Below, in pieces: positions 41,717 to 50,688 of a stretch of DNA of 64,000 nt. Position 1 is the first letter of the stretch, and every line of letters starts with the position of its first letter. The notes under the pieces were generated by a model. The model ran no database searches and was not told the origin of the DNA. It was given only the letters and a program-made list of their open reading frames with translations. The position numbers were made by a program, and so were the translations under genes. Source of the stretch: Streptomyces sp. P9-A2 (lineage in GTDB: Bacteria > Actinomycetota > Actinomycetes > Streptomycetales > Streptomycetaceae); assembly GCF_036634175.1 (NCBI RefSeq), contig NZ_JAZIFX010000001.1:3720001-3784000 (forward strand), read 5' to 3'.

Positions 41717-42868
41717 TCACGCCGACGTCTCCTCCGGACGGAGTCGCGCTCCCGCGTGTCCACCGGGGGAGAGCTCTCGGCTCCAGTGGGCCAGGGCACG
41801 TTCCGTTCCGGGGAGGGCGCGGTGGTCGGCCGACTTCGTGCGGAGGGCGTCGGCCAGAGCGGACAGCAGGGCCGCGGCCTGCTCGGGGGATCCGGCGGCA
41901 CCGGTCATGACGGCGTGGTTGCGGCGGACGGTGATGCTGAAGTCGTCCAGCGGGCCCAGGATTTCGGTCGCGTCCCGGGCCAGGTCGGCCAGGAGGTCGA
42001 CCAGTTGCCGCAGTCTCGCCGGATCGGGCACGGGGGTGTCGGGCGACGGCTCGGTGAGTTCCTTGAGCCGCTGGGCGAAGTCGCCCCGGTCGCGCAGTCC
42101 CGCCGGTGTCCGATGGGTGTCGTGGGCCGGGTTGACCGCCAGCGCGATGTGGCCCGAGCCGTCGACGGTCTGCTGGTGGGGCACGGGGTATCCGGTGGGG
42201 AAGATACCCGTCCGTGGCGCCGGGGTGGTCGGCAGGACCACCGCCAGCCGGTCGTAGAGGGCGGAGAGGCCGAGATGGCGAGGCCCGTCGGGTATGCCCT
42301 TGTCGAGGATCCTGAGCAGTTCCCCGGTGAAGCCGGTCAGTGTTCCCTCGGGCGGGAACAAGGCCTTCTGGGTGCGGCCGCACGCGGTGAGCAGGTGGAT
42401 GCCGTGGCCGTCCGGGCCGAGGGCGTGGCCGGAGAAGCAGCAGTCGAGAATCGCGACCTTGTGCCTCGCCGACGACTCCCGCATCAGACGGGCGACTTCG
42501 GTGAACGGCAGGGACGGGCTCGGGTCGCCCCCGCCGCCGTACTGGCTGGAAGGGGTGAGCGCCAGGCAGAGGCGGTCGCCCCGGCCGAGCAGTCCGTGGC
42601 CGCAGTAGAAGAAGAGCAGCAGGTCGACGTCCTTTTCCTGGACCATGCGGCGCAGGGGGTCCAGTACCTGGCGGGTGTCGGCGGGCTCCGGGACCACCGT
42701 GGTGCGCCGTACGTCGAACACTCCCCGGTCGCCGCTGAGAGCGGCCCCGAGGGCCCGGGCCCCGGTCACGGCCTGGGGAATGGGGGACAGGGAGCTGGGG
42801 TGGACGTGCCGGCCGGTGCCGACGAGCAGTGCGTACGCGGCGGCGGGGCGCCGCACGGCCCAGGTCAT
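41717..42868 (-). CDS. caspase-like peptidase, EACC1-associated type
   Basis: A 383-aa peptidase C14 protein. The caspase fold covers about 10-230, with the catalytic His in LLLFFYCGHGLLG (H91) and the catalytic Cys in VAILDCCFSGHA (C144). A C-terminal helical part (about 265-383: FAQRLKELTEP..., LRQLVDLLADLARDATEILG, EQAAALLSALADALR) is separate. Its start overlaps the EACC1 gene stop by 4 bp. In actinobacterial conflict systems, EACC1 proteins accompany effectors such as caspases, and activation is thought to kill or arrest infected or damaged cells. The activation trigger is not visible here. Confidence 0.9.
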   Translation of the reverse strand: MTWAVRRPAAAYALLVGTGRHVHPSSLSPIPQAVTGARALGAALSGDRGVFDVRRTTVVPEPADTRQVLDPLRRMVQEKDVDLLLFFYCGHGLLGRGDRLCLALTPSSQYGGGGDPSPSLPFTEVARLMRESSARHKVAILDCCFSGHALGPDGHGIHLLTACGRTQKALFPPEGTLTGFTGELLRILDKGIPDGPRHLGLSALYDRLAVVLPTTPAPRTGIFPTGYPVPHQQTVDGSGHIALAVNPAHDTHRTPAGLRDRGDFAQRLKELTEPSPDTPVPDPARLRQLVDLLADLARDATEILGPLDDFSITVRRNHAVMTGAAGSPEQAAALLSALADALRTKSADHRALPGTERALAHWSRELSPGGHAGARLRPEETSA

Positions 42869-43356
42869 TCGTCCGTGTCGGGCGGGGTGACGGCGAACCC
42901 GGCCAGTTGGGTCATGACCGCGGGCAGTTGGCCCTCGTCGTCGACCGCGCCGCTGATCCGGGTGCCGTCGGGCCGCACCACCTCGAACTCGATCCGCCGG
43001 TAGGCCGGCCGCCGTTGCTGCAGCCAGAGGAAGAACGTGTTGGTGACCGCGGCGATCATCGCCGCGGAGGCGTTGATGATGTCCACGGCGACGGCGACGT
43101 CACCTTGTTCACCGGGGGCGGGTGGCGCGGTGCGCAGGCTCGCCCTGCCGCCCAGCTGGTCCGTGGCGTTGACCCACTCCGCGAAGTCTCGGTTCAGAGC
43201 GTTGGCTTGAGTCTGCGACCCCGGGAAGGTGAAGGTCAGAGCGTTCTCCGGCGCCTGGGACGCGGGTGCTTCGGTCATGTCCGGTGGCTCCTGTTCGTCG
43301 GTCGGATCGTTGCGGAAGCGGAAGCGGGAGCCGGGTTCGGCGGTCGGGTCAGACAC
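42865..43356 (-). CDS. effector-associated constant component EACC1
   Basis: A 163-aa protein with the EACC1 pattern: ALTFTFPGSQTQANALNRDFAEWVNATDQLGGRASLRTAPPAPGEQGD, then VDIINASAAMIAAVTNTFFLWLQQRRPAYRRIEFEVVRPDGTRISG. The central amphipathic/hydrophobic helix (about 92-118) may contact membranes or partners. EACC1 was named from its steady presence beside diverse effector genes in multicellular bacteria. It overlaps both its upstream neighbour (8 bp) and the caspase (4 bp), so stoichiometric expression is likely. An internal ATG near residue 27 would give a shorter form. Confidence 0.82.
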   Translation of the reverse strand: MSDPTAEPGSRFRFRNDPTDEQEPPDMTEAPASQAPENALTFTFPGSQTQANALNRDFAEWVNATDQLGGRASLRTAPPAPGEQGDVAVAVDIINASAAMIAAVTNTFFLWLQQRRPAYRRIEFEVVRPDGTRISGAVDDEGQLPAVMTQLAGFAVTPPDTDE

Positions 43357-44581
43357 CGGGGCCGAAGTCGGTCCAGCCGTCGGTGCCGCCGGCGGTGCCG
43401 ACGGCGGGTGCTCCGTGGCGGGGGATGTCCGGCGCTCGTCGCTTCAGCGCGAAGAGTTCGGGTTCGCCGGGCTCCTCGTGGGGCAGGCGGAAGACGGCGG
43501 CCGCCTCGTCGGCGTCCACGAGATCGGCGAGGGCCGCCACCGTCCCCGGATCGCTCAGCCACAGTTGCCCCGCGGACGGTGTCCGCAGGAACACGGGCAC
43601 CTCCTGCCAGCAGGCCTCGCCCTGCCAGTCCCGGTTGACGCCCAGCAGGTTGCCGCAGGCCACTTGGTGTTCCTCCCAGCTCTGCGGACGGACGACGACC
43701 GCCCCGGAACTCGTCGGCGCCACGGTGTGACCGAGGAGACCGGGCAGGATGTCGGACACCGGGGCCTCGCCCTCGACGGCGACCGAGACGCGCGCCCGGT
43801 GCAGCCGCCCGTTGTAACGTCGCGAGGCTGCTTCGTACAGACCGTGCGCCTGCTGCGCGAAGGGGTCGCCCGGCACGGGGTTCCCGTACAAGGGGTCGGG
43901 TGGTCCCGGCACCGCGAGTGTCCCGAACACCTGCGCTCTCATCGTCAGACCCTCGGCGAGTCCGGGCGGAGCGGCGCACGGTTCGAGGCACACGCTGACC
44001 ACCGTCCGCCTTTGCTCCGCGGCCAGTTGGGTCCAGATCCGGTTCCAGGAAGGGTCATGGGCGTCGAACCGGGAGACCGCGGTCGCGATGCGTTCCGCTC
44101 CCCACGAGCGGGTCAGTGTCCGGCAGGTGATGCGTTTGCGGATCTCGGCGATCGCGCCCCATCCCGGTACGAACGGGGCGAGCAGACGCTCGATCTCCGC
44201 GGTGTCCTCGATCCGGGTCCCCGTCACATGCGCGGGGAACCGCGCCAGGGTGGGGAGCACGTCCCGCACGGCCCGGACCGCGGCCGCCGGGTCGGTGCCG
44301 TACAACTGGGCGATGACGACGGCTTCGACCCGTCCGCTCACCGGATCGCCGATGAACCGCAGATCCCAGCGGGCGGTGGTGCGATCCGTCCAGAGCGCCG
44401 CGAGCCAAGCCCGCTCGGCGGCGACCCGGTCGGCTCTGCGCGGGGCTTCGGAGAACTCCGGATAGTGGCCCCCGGGCAGCGGGACGGGACTCAGTGAGAA
44501 GGCGACGTGGGCCCAGGTCTCCCCGCCAGGATCACCGCGCAGCAGAATGCCCTGCGCGCCCTCCGGAGCGGCTTCGGCCAT
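43349..44581 (-). CDS. uncharacterised 410-aa protein of the caspase-EACC1 operon
   Basis: A soluble Arg/Ala/Pro-rich protein with no recognised domain. Segments that look structured: ARWDLRFIGDPVSGRVEAVVIAQLYGTDPAAAVRAVRDVLPTLARFPAHV (about 70-120), EIRKRITCRTLTRSW, MRAQVFGTLAVPGPPDPLYGNP, and HTVAPTSSGAVVVRPQSWEEHQVACGNLLGVNRDW. The run of alternating strands and helices suggests one or two alpha/beta domains. It overlaps EACC1 by 8 bp and lies downstream of the membrane protein, so it is part of the same transcription unit. It could be the sensor or adaptor of the system; inference only. Confidence 0.8.
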   Translation of the reverse strand: MAEAAPEGAQGILLRGDPGGETWAHVAFSLSPVPLPGGHYPEFSEAPRRADRVAAERAWLAALWTDRTTARWDLRFIGDPVSGRVEAVVIAQLYGTDPAAAVRAVRDVLPTLARFPAHVTGTRIEDTAEIERLLAPFVPGWGAIAEIRKRITCRTLTRSWGAERIATAVSRFDAHDPSWNRIWTQLAAEQRRTVVSVCLEPCAAPPGLAEGLTMRAQVFGTLAVPGPPDPLYGNPVPGDPFAQQAHGLYEAASRRYNGRLHRARVSVAVEGEAPVSDILPGLLGHTVAPTSSGAVVVRPQSWEEHQVACGNLLGVNRDWQGEACWQEVPVFLRTPSAGQLWLSDPGTVAALADLVDADEAAAVFRLPHEEPGEPELFALKRRAPDIPRHGAPAVGTAGGTDGWTDFGPGV

Positions 44582-44707
44582 CTGCTCTTCCCTTCCCGGT
44601 CCCGCCGGTCTTCCCGGTCCCGCCGGTCCCGTCGATCCTTCCGTTCCCTCCCTGACCGGCCGCCGGCTCGCACCGCACGCGGCGGAGCGATCCGGCGGCC
44701 GGGCGCT

Positions 44708-45589
44708 TCAGGTCCAAGGCTGCGCACCGCTCGTCGGGGTGCCGCCCGCGGGCGGGCCCCAGGCGCCCGTGGGGTTGAGGCCCGGCGTCGGCGCGGACCT
44801 CGCGTGGTCGGCCCGCACCGGAGGCAGCCCCTGCGGGAAGGCGTAGGCGACGGGCACCACGAGCTGGTCCACCGCCGTGGCCAGACCCTCCCGGCACGCC
44901 GCGTGCACCGCCTCCCGCATGGCCCTCACGCCCTCGGTGCGCATCATGATCCGCTCAGGGCTCAGCCGGCCCATGATGGACGCGAGCAGGTCCGACACGA
45001 ACCCCCCGATCAGGGCGTACCCGCGGCGCGAACGCCACATCTGCCACCCCAGGTAGAGGCTCGTACCGTACGAGAAGACCGAGATGTAGACCTGGCACTT
45101 GCCCTCCGAGAGCACCAGGCGACTGCGGACCTGATCCCGGCCCAGTCCGGTGGCGATGACCCGTTCAGCACGCTCGACGGGGATGGAGCGATGCGCGAGC
45201 GTGCCCGCGATGGAGACGTACGCCGAGTCGAGAGATCCGCTCCGGTCCGCCAGCAGCACCCGCCATTCGGCAATCGGTTCGACCAGACGCATCCAGAGCA
45301 GCGTCACCCAGAAGGCGACGCCCGAGGCGATGTACGCCAGCATGATCATGACGGCGAATCCCTCGCCACTGCCTCCGACGAGGAGGATGAGCCCGAAGAA
45401 GAGGAGCGGCAGGAACGCCAGGAACGAGGCGAGGACGGCATAGACGAACAGCTGGAGCAACTGCTGCCAGCGGACCGAGTCGTCGAGGTAGGTCTCCACC
45501 GGCATGTGCAGCAGGTTCTTGTCGAGATACGCGGCGTTGGCGTCGCCGCCTCTCCATCCCGGCAGGCTCGTATATCCGTTCTCGTTCAT
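44708..45589 (-). CDS. membrane protein at head of caspase-EACC1 operon
   Basis: A 293-aa protein with two or three clustered membrane helices (about 45-72 LLQLFVYAVLASFLAFLPLLFFGLILL, 78-105 FAVMIMLAYIASGVAFWVTLLW) and a long cytoplasmic region with IPVERAERVIATGLGRDQVRSRLVLSEGKCQVYISVFSYGTSLYLGWQMW, then a Pro-rich tail. No family recognised. It starts at ATG 45589 and is followed after 126 bp (Pro/Gly-type repeat DNA, 44589-44640) by the 410-aa gene. Being membrane-bound, it could place the caspase system at the membrane. Confidence 0.78.
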   Translation of the reverse strand: MNENGYTSLPGWRGGDANAAYLDKNLLHMPVETYLDDSVRWQQLLQLFVYAVLASFLAFLPLLFFGLILLVGGSGEGFAVMIMLAYIASGVAFWVTLLWMRLVEPIAEWRVLLADRSGSLDSAYVSIAGTLAHRSIPVERAERVIATGLGRDQVRSRLVLSEGKCQVYISVFSYGTSLYLGWQMWRSRRGYALIGGFVSDLLASIMGRLSPERIMMRTEGVRAMREAVHAACREGLATAVDQLVVPVAYAFPQGLPPVRADHARSAPTPGLNPTGAWGPPAGGTPTSGAQPWT

Positions 45590-45649
45590 CTGTCCCCCTG
45601 GCTGTTCACGTATCCGGGATAGCGAGGATTACCCACTGTCAATGTAGGC

Positions 45650-46795
45650 TCACGCGTCTCCGACGGTCTCGGAATCGCGACAATCCAACTCCATGGAACG
45701 AGCGCGGATTTGAGCGGAAGCGTTGAAGTACCTCGTCGACGACCCGGCTCGGGAGGCCCGGAGCCGCCTCCGCCGGCGGACGGTCCCGTACCGAGCGGTG
45801 GGTGGCGAACTCCCGTCCGCGCAACGTGGTCTCGCGTACGCCCCACGGCTCCGCAGTGGTACGTAGGCGCGGGCGCGGAGGCGTAGGAAATCAGCGTAGG
45901 CACGGGTGAGCTCCGGGGCCGGCCGACCCGATTCCTCGCTGTCCGCCGTCTCCCACACCGTCCTGGTCACGCCCGCGGTGTGGACGGCGACGTAGTCGAG
46001 CACGTCCACCGCGTCGGTGTACGCCTCGCCGGGCGGGGAGGGAGCCCGCTTGCGACGCCCGAGCGGGTTGACCCGCATACTCTCCCGGCTCCAGCCGAGC
46101 GCCGACCGCGCCTGGTCGACCAGGCGGCCCAGACGCAGCGCCCGCACATGCCAGTCCCCGGCCGCGTGGGCGTCCCACTCACCGGTGGCCAGCCCCTCGG
46201 CCACCGCGCCCAGGAGCTCGTACGCCTCCTGGGCGGTGTCCTCCAGCGCGGCGCGGGCGTCCCGCAGGTACACCGGAGGCCGGATCAGCACGTTGACCGT
46301 CACGCCGACCGCCGCGCCGAAGACCGCCTCCAGGACACGGGCGGCCGATCCGGCGACGGTGACCTCGCCACCGGTCAGCACGAAAAGCGCACCGGTGGCG
46401 GCGTAGACGCCTTGGCTCCCCAGGCGCTGCCACTGGCCGAGGAGCAGCACCACCGGAAGCACCAGGGCCATCGCGGCCATCGTGCTGTCCAGCAGCAGCG
46501 CCACCGCTGTCGCCAGCACCGTACCCACCCCGATCGCCGCGAGCTGCTGCAGCCCGTGCGCGACCGACCGGTACACCGTCGACTCCACCAGCACCACCGC
46601 GACCCACGGCGCCACGAACGCCATCGGCGCCTGGAGCCACCAGCCCATCACCGCCCACGCGGCCAGCGCCCCCTTGCCCGCCTGCACCGCCAGATCCCGC
46701 TCACGGCCCGGACCTTCCCATGCCCGCCGAACGGCCGTGACGGCCGTTCCGGCCCAGCGCCGGGCGGCCCGGTGCGCCCCATGCATCCACTCCAT
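45650..46795 (-). CDS. FUSC-family membrane protein with atypical C-terminus
   Basis: A 381-aa FUSC/aromatic-acid-exporter-like protein. Six hydrophobic segments lie between 35 and 165 (ALAAWAVMGWWLQAPMAFVAPWVAVVLVESTVYRSVAHGLQQLAAIGVGTVLATAVALLL...), then a cytoplasmic helical domain (AALEDTAQEAYELLGAVAEGLATGEW). From about residue 315 (RAYADFLRLRARAYVPLRS...) the sequence becomes a low-complexity Arg/Ser-rich tail unlike the family, so a frameshift near 45870 is possible. Start ATG 46795 is the best match to family length. Confidence 0.75.
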   Translation of the reverse strand: MEWMHGAHRAARRWAGTAVTAVRRAWEGPGRERDLAVQAGKGALAAWAVMGWWLQAPMAFVAPWVAVVLVESTVYRSVAHGLQQLAAIGVGTVLATAVALLLDSTMAAMALVLPVVLLLGQWQRLGSQGVYAATGALFVLTGGEVTVAGSAARVLEAVFGAAVGVTVNVLIRPPVYLRDARAALEDTAQEAYELLGAVAEGLATGEWDAHAAGDWHVRALRLGRLVDQARSALGWSRESMRVNPLGRRKRAPSPPGEAYTDAVDVLDYVAVHTAGVTRTVWETADSEESGRPAPELTRAYADFLRLRARAYVPLRSRGAYARPRCADGSSPPTARYGTVRRRRRLRASRAGSSTRYFNASAQIRARSMELDCRDSETVGDA

Positions 46796-46904
46796 GGGAC
46801 AGCAAGTGCCACACCAGGGACGAGACGCACCTACGGTTCCCGGAATCGAAGCCGGCTGGTGGTGCGGTCCGGCCCACGGCACCACCGGCGCGGAAGGCCG
46901 AGGA

Positions 46905-46946
46905 CACAGGAGGGAGCACAGGAGGGGGCACAGGAGGGAGCACCGG
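46905..46946 (+). repeat. short tandem repeat before yihY-like gene
   Basis: A 14-bp unit built on CACAGGAGGGAG is repeated three times with small changes, 25 bp upstream of the YihY gene. Its AGGAGG cores resemble ribosome-binding sites. Confidence 0.55.
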
Positions 46947-46968
46947 AGCGGAGTCCGAAAGGATTGAC

Positions 46969-48225
46969 ATGTCTCGCTTCATGCATGAGTGGCGGTGGGC
47001 CGGATACCCGCAGAGCATGGCGCGGACAGTGGGATGGCACGGAAAGCACGGCGGGCAGACCTCTGCCGAGAACCGCGAGGACGAGGGCCGTCTGGACGAA
47101 AGCCGCCAGGCCACGGACCGTCAGGCCGAGGACCGCCGAGCTGCGGACCATCAGGCCGAGACCGGGCGGGCCGAGACCGGGCGGAATCCTGACGCCGGGC
47201 GGAATCCCGACGCCGGGCGGAATCCCGACGCCGGGCGGGATCCCGACGCCGGGCCCGGCGAACAGGTGGCGGAGCGGGCGCCGGACAGCCTCACCGACCT
47301 GCCCAAACGCTCCTGGGGTGCAGTCCTGAAAGGCACCCTGAAGGAGTTCCGGAAGGACGAGCTGACCGACCGGGCCGCAGCGCTGACCTACTACTCGATC
47401 CTGGCGCTGTTCCCCGCGCTGTTGGCGCTGGTGTCGCTGCTGGGGGTCGTCGGGCAGTCGGCCACGCAGTCGGTCCTGGACAACATCCAGAAGCTCGCGC
47501 CGGGCCCGGCTCAGGACGTGCTGCGCACCGCGGTGCAGCAGATGCAGGGCCAGAGCGGGATCGGCTCGATCGTGGCGATCGTGGGTCTGGTGCTGGCGGT
47601 GTGGTCGGCGTCGGGCTACGTCGCCGCGTTCATCCGCAGCGCCAACGCGGTCTACGACGTCCCCGAGGGCCGTCCGGTGTGGAAGGTGCTGCCGGTGCGG
47701 GTCGGCGTGACCGTGCTGCTGATGGTGATGGCGGTGATCAGTTCGCTGATCGTGGTCTTCACCGGTGGCCTGGCCCGGCAGGCCGGCGATGCGCTCGGGG
47801 TCGGTGACGAGGCACTGACCGTGTGGTCGATCGCGAAGTGGCCGGTGCTGGTTCTCCTGGTCATGATGATGATCGCGGTCCTGTACTGGGCCACCCCGAA
47901 CGCGAAGGTCCGCGGCTTCCGCTGGATCACGCTGGGCAGCTTCCTCGCCCTGGTGATCTGGATGATCGCCTCGGCGGGGTTCGCGCTGTACGTGGCGAAC
48001 TTCGGCTCGTACAACAAGACCTACGGGACCTTCGCCGGTGTGATCATTTTCCTGGTGTGGCTGTGGATCACCAACCTGGCCATCCTGCTCGGTCTGGAGT
48101 TCGACGCGGAGCTGGCCCGCCAGCGAGCCGTCGCCGGGGGCCATCCGCCCCACGAGGAGCCCTACGTGGAGCCGCGCGACACCCGGAAGTGGGACGACGA
48201 GGACCGCCGCCGCCTCGATTCCTGA
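46969..48225 (+). CDS. YihY/BrkB-family inner-membrane protein
   Basis: A 418-aa protein. Residues 1-110 are disordered and include five tandem NPDAGR-type hexapeptides (about 72-95; 18-bp DNA repeats). The YihY domain (about 120-385) has six helices: DRAAALTYYSILALFPALLALVSLLGVVG, then VAIVGLVLAVWSASGYVAAFIRSANAVYDV and, near the end, GTFAGVIIFLVWLWITNLAILLGLEFDAELAR. A charged tail follows. The function is uncertain despite older names (ribonuclease BN, virulence factor BrkB). Start ATG 46969 lacks a strong ribosome site; M17 is an alternative. Confidence 0.88.
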   Translation: MSRFMHEWRWAGYPQSMARTVGWHGKHGGQTSAENREDEGRLDESRQATDRQAEDRRAADHQAETGRAETGRNPDAGRNPDAGRNPDAGRDPDAGPGEQVAERAPDSLTDLPKRSWGAVLKGTLKEFRKDELTDRAAALTYYSILALFPALLALVSLLGVVGQSATQSVLDNIQKLAPGPAQDVLRTAVQQMQGQSGIGSIVAIVGLVLAVWSASGYVAAFIRSANAVYDVPEGRPVWKVLPVRVGVTVLLMVMAVISSLIVVFTGGLARQAGDALGVGDEALTVWSIAKWPVLVLLVMMMIAVLYWATPNAKVRGFRWITLGSFLALVIWMIASAGFALYVANFGSYNKTYGTFAGVIIFLVWLWITNLAILLGLEFDAELARQRAVAGGHPPHEEPYVEPRDTRKWDDEDRRRLDS

Positions 48226-48786
48226 CGGCCCGCCCTCCCGGAGGGGGGCACCGCCAAGTCCACGGCGGCGCCCGACCGATCCCGTCCGTCACGACGGCTC
48301 ACGGGCGCCACGGCCCACAGGCGTCACCGCACTACTGGTGGGGCTCGGTCGGCACCTCCGCCCACACCGCCCTGCCCACCGGATCACGTGGCGTCCAGCC
48401 CCAGCGCGTTGCCAGGACGTCCACGAGGGGCAAGCCGTGGCCGACTCGCTGCCGGAGTGCGCCAGAGTCGGGTGGTGGGCGGCCATCTCTCGCCGACACC
48501 GGCGCTGGCGCCGGCGCCGGCGTCGACCTCGCTCCGGACCAGGCCGGCCCGACAGCCTCGTCGAGGCCGCGCCGGAGACGGATGTCGCGTCCCGGCACGC
48601 GGCCGTGCCGTACCGCGTCCGCGGTGGATTCCCCGCCGGGGTCCCCGTCCATGACAGCAAGGTCCCGTACGGCCCCGCCCTGTTCTTCGGTACGGGGGTA
48701 CGGGCTCCTGGGCCGCGTTCACAGGAGAGTTGGAGACCCGCTGACAACGGCCGTATTCGGTCGATCAGTTGCTCTATTCTTCTGGT
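48226..48786. other. interval holding a degraded HATPase gene
   Basis: 561 bp without an intact gene; it contains the 3' part of an anti-sigma HATPase-type gene on the minus strand (48332-48650). Confidence 0.5.
48332..48650 (-). pseudogene. HATPase (anti-sigma-type) C-terminal remnant
   Basis: In one minus-strand frame the end of an RsbW-like protein is legible: SARDGRPPPDSGALRQRVGHGLPLVDVLATRWGWTPRDPVGRAVWAEVPTEPHQ, matching the G2-box region and closing strand of Streptomyces HATPases (compare SGRGLQLVAGLAQRWG at 27267-27806). The N-box part is not found upstream in any frame, and the preceding sequence is low-complexity Pro/Ala/Arg. Probably a truncated gene. Confidence 0.5.
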
Positions 48787-49515
48787 GTGAAGAAACGGTG
48801 GAGGTCGCTGAGGGACGCCTATTGGGCTCTGGATCGGTTCCTGGGCGGGCAGCAGCGGCCGACCCGGTCCCAGCGGTGGGTGGCCCGCCACCCGGTCAAG
48901 GCCGGTCTCTGCTTGGGCGTTCCCTTCGCGTTGTTCTTCTGGACGGTGACGCCCGAAGAGGAACCCGACGGCTTCCTGTTCGCTGTGCTCGGCGGACTGC
49001 TCATGAGCTCTTGTTTCGGCCTCTTCGCCTTCGTGGAGCGGCTTCGGCAGCGTCGGCTCAGGCGGCTGGGGATATGGGACGGGTCTGGAGCGGGTGGTGA
49101 TCCGTACGAGGTGAGGAAGCGGTCGGCGCCGCCGGGTGAGGAACGCGGAGCGGCGGGGACGGACCGGCGCGTCTCCTGGACCGAGGCCCTGCTCGTGGCC
49201 TCGGTCTGCTGGGTGGTCAACTGCCTGGGGTATGCCGTGCTCGCCGCCCTGGACGAGCCGGGCATCGCGGTCGCGCCTCTCCTGTGCATAGGCCTCGCCC
49301 AGTGGTTCTGGACGCGCCACCGTGTCTGGCCGGCCGCGGTCGCCGCGGGCCTCGCGGGGATCGCCGTCCTGTTCGGGACCCTCGATCTCCTCCGACCGGA
49401 CCTGGGCCGGTACGCCGGTGACGCACTGGCCACCGGGCTCGCTGTGACGGCGGCCCTGGGCGCCTTCGCCCTGACCTGCCGCGTCCGCACGCGGGCCGGT
49501 GGCCGAAACCACTGA
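48787..49515 (+). CDS. membrane protein of unknown function
   Basis: A 242-aa protein starting at GTG 48787. Basic N-terminus (KKRWRSLRDAYWALDRFLGG), then hydrophobic segments near 43-60 and 65-85, a charged loop (RRLRRLGIWDGSGAGGDPYEVRKRSAPPGEERG), and four more (about 135-155, 160-178, 183-203, 208-230). No recognised family. It stands alone with about 600 bp of apparently gene-free DNA on each side. Confidence 0.6.
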   Translation: MKKRWRSLRDAYWALDRFLGGQQRPTRSQRWVARHPVKAGLCLGVPFALFFWTVTPEEEPDGFLFAVLGGLLMSSCFGLFAFVERLRQRRLRRLGIWDGSGAGGDPYEVRKRSAPPGEERGAAGTDRRVSWTEALLVASVCWVVNCLGYAVLAALDEPGIAVAPLLCIGLAQWFWTRHRVWPAAVAAGLAGIAVLFGTLDLLRPDLGRYAGDALATGLAVTAALGAFALTCRVRTRAGGRNH

Positions 49516-50133
49516 GCCGGAGGGGAGGAGGGTACGGCGCAGCCGAGCTGAGCGATCCGGAGGAAGGCACGCTCGACGGCCGGGTCCGGGAGCGGTCCGA
49601 GCTCCTCGCATGAGGTCTGCGCCGTGGGCCGTCTCGGTTTCCGTCTCGTTCAGCGCCGCTCACGCCCGTTCAGGCGAGACCCGGAACCGTTCCCGCGCCA
49701 GTGGCCGGCCACACATGAACACAGGTGAACGCCTCCGCGCGAGGACGGCGTCCCGAGGGCGCCGAGCGGCTGCTGCGGCAACCACCCGGCGCAACGGGCG
49801 GATGCCCTGCTGAAAAGCGTGAGCAGTCGGCGGGTGAATGGCATAGGAGCGCTCAAACGAGCGGCATGCGGACAGTGGCAGCCGAAGTGCTCACGCCGTT
49901 GGGCAGGTGCAGGTAGGTCACACCCGGGGGCGAGGGCGGCCGTCTCGATGGTGCGGGCAGACCGCCAGAACGCTCCCGAGGCTCGCGGATCGCCTCATCC
50001 AGGTTTGCGCCCGGCCCTCCCGACGTCCAGGTGGATCATGGCCCGGACAGCGGGCCGAGCGGACGCCGGTCGGTGGACCCGTCGGGGCCGAAGAGATCAG
50101 CGGGCGTCGGCGCCCGCTGCCGACCGCCGCCGG
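49516..50133. other. gene-free interval
   Basis: 618 bp with no frame I can support on either strand; no hairpin or repeat stands out. It may be eroded coding sequence. Confidence 0.4.
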
Positions 50134-50487
50134 TCAGCCCTTCTTCACGACGCCGGACTTGAGCTGCATCGCCCCGAAGCCCTCGACCTTGCAGTCGATG
50201 TCATGACCGTCGACACCGTCGACCAGCCGGATGTTGCGCACCTTGGTACCGGCCTTGATGCCTGACGGGCTCCCCTTGACCTTGAGCGTCTTGACGACGA
50301 CCACGGTGTCGCCGTCCTGCAGCACATTGCCGACGGCGTCCTTCACGACACGCTCCCCCGCCGCGTCCCCGCCCTCCGAGCCGCTCTCGGGGTTCCATTC
50401 ATGGGCGCACTCCGGGCACACCATCAGAGAATTCATCTCATAGGTGTACTCACCGGCACACTTCGGGCAGGGCGGAAGGTTCTCCAT
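50134..50487 (-). CDS. PhnA/YjdM-type zinc-ribbon protein
   Basis: A 117-aa protein: N-terminal zinc ribbon [32 protein letters not shown] (Cys7, 10, 24, 27 approximately) followed by the PhnA beta domain ([69 protein letters not shown]). The name alkylphosphonate-utilisation protein is historical; the function is not established. The start ATG 50487 matches the E. coli homologue's N-terminus; an ATG 24 bp upstream is also in frame. Confidence 0.9.
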   Translation of the reverse strand: MENLPPCPKCAGEYTYEMNSLMVCPECAHEWNPESGSEGGDAAGERVVKDAVGNVLQDGDTVVVVKTLKVKGSPSGIKAGTKVRNIRLVDGVDGHDIDCKVEGFGAMQLKSGVVKKG

Positions 50488-50688
50488 CATCTCGCGAGCG
50501 TATCCGGACATCAGTGCGCTCGGCGAACAGCCCGCGGGAGCCCCATCGCGGACGCCTGCGGGCTCCCCTCAAGAAGAAGCAGGTTTCGTGACCGTGCCCC
50601 TTGCCCGCGTTTTCGTCGCGGGGAAGGGGTGGCGGGCCGGGCGGCACGGGGCGGCGCCTCACGGGTACTCACCGCTTCTCGCGGGTTC

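Noticed and set aside
48338..48790. 150-aa plus-strand ORF in the interval before the membrane protein gene
   Set aside because: No domain or ribosome site; minus strand shows an HATPase remnant instead.
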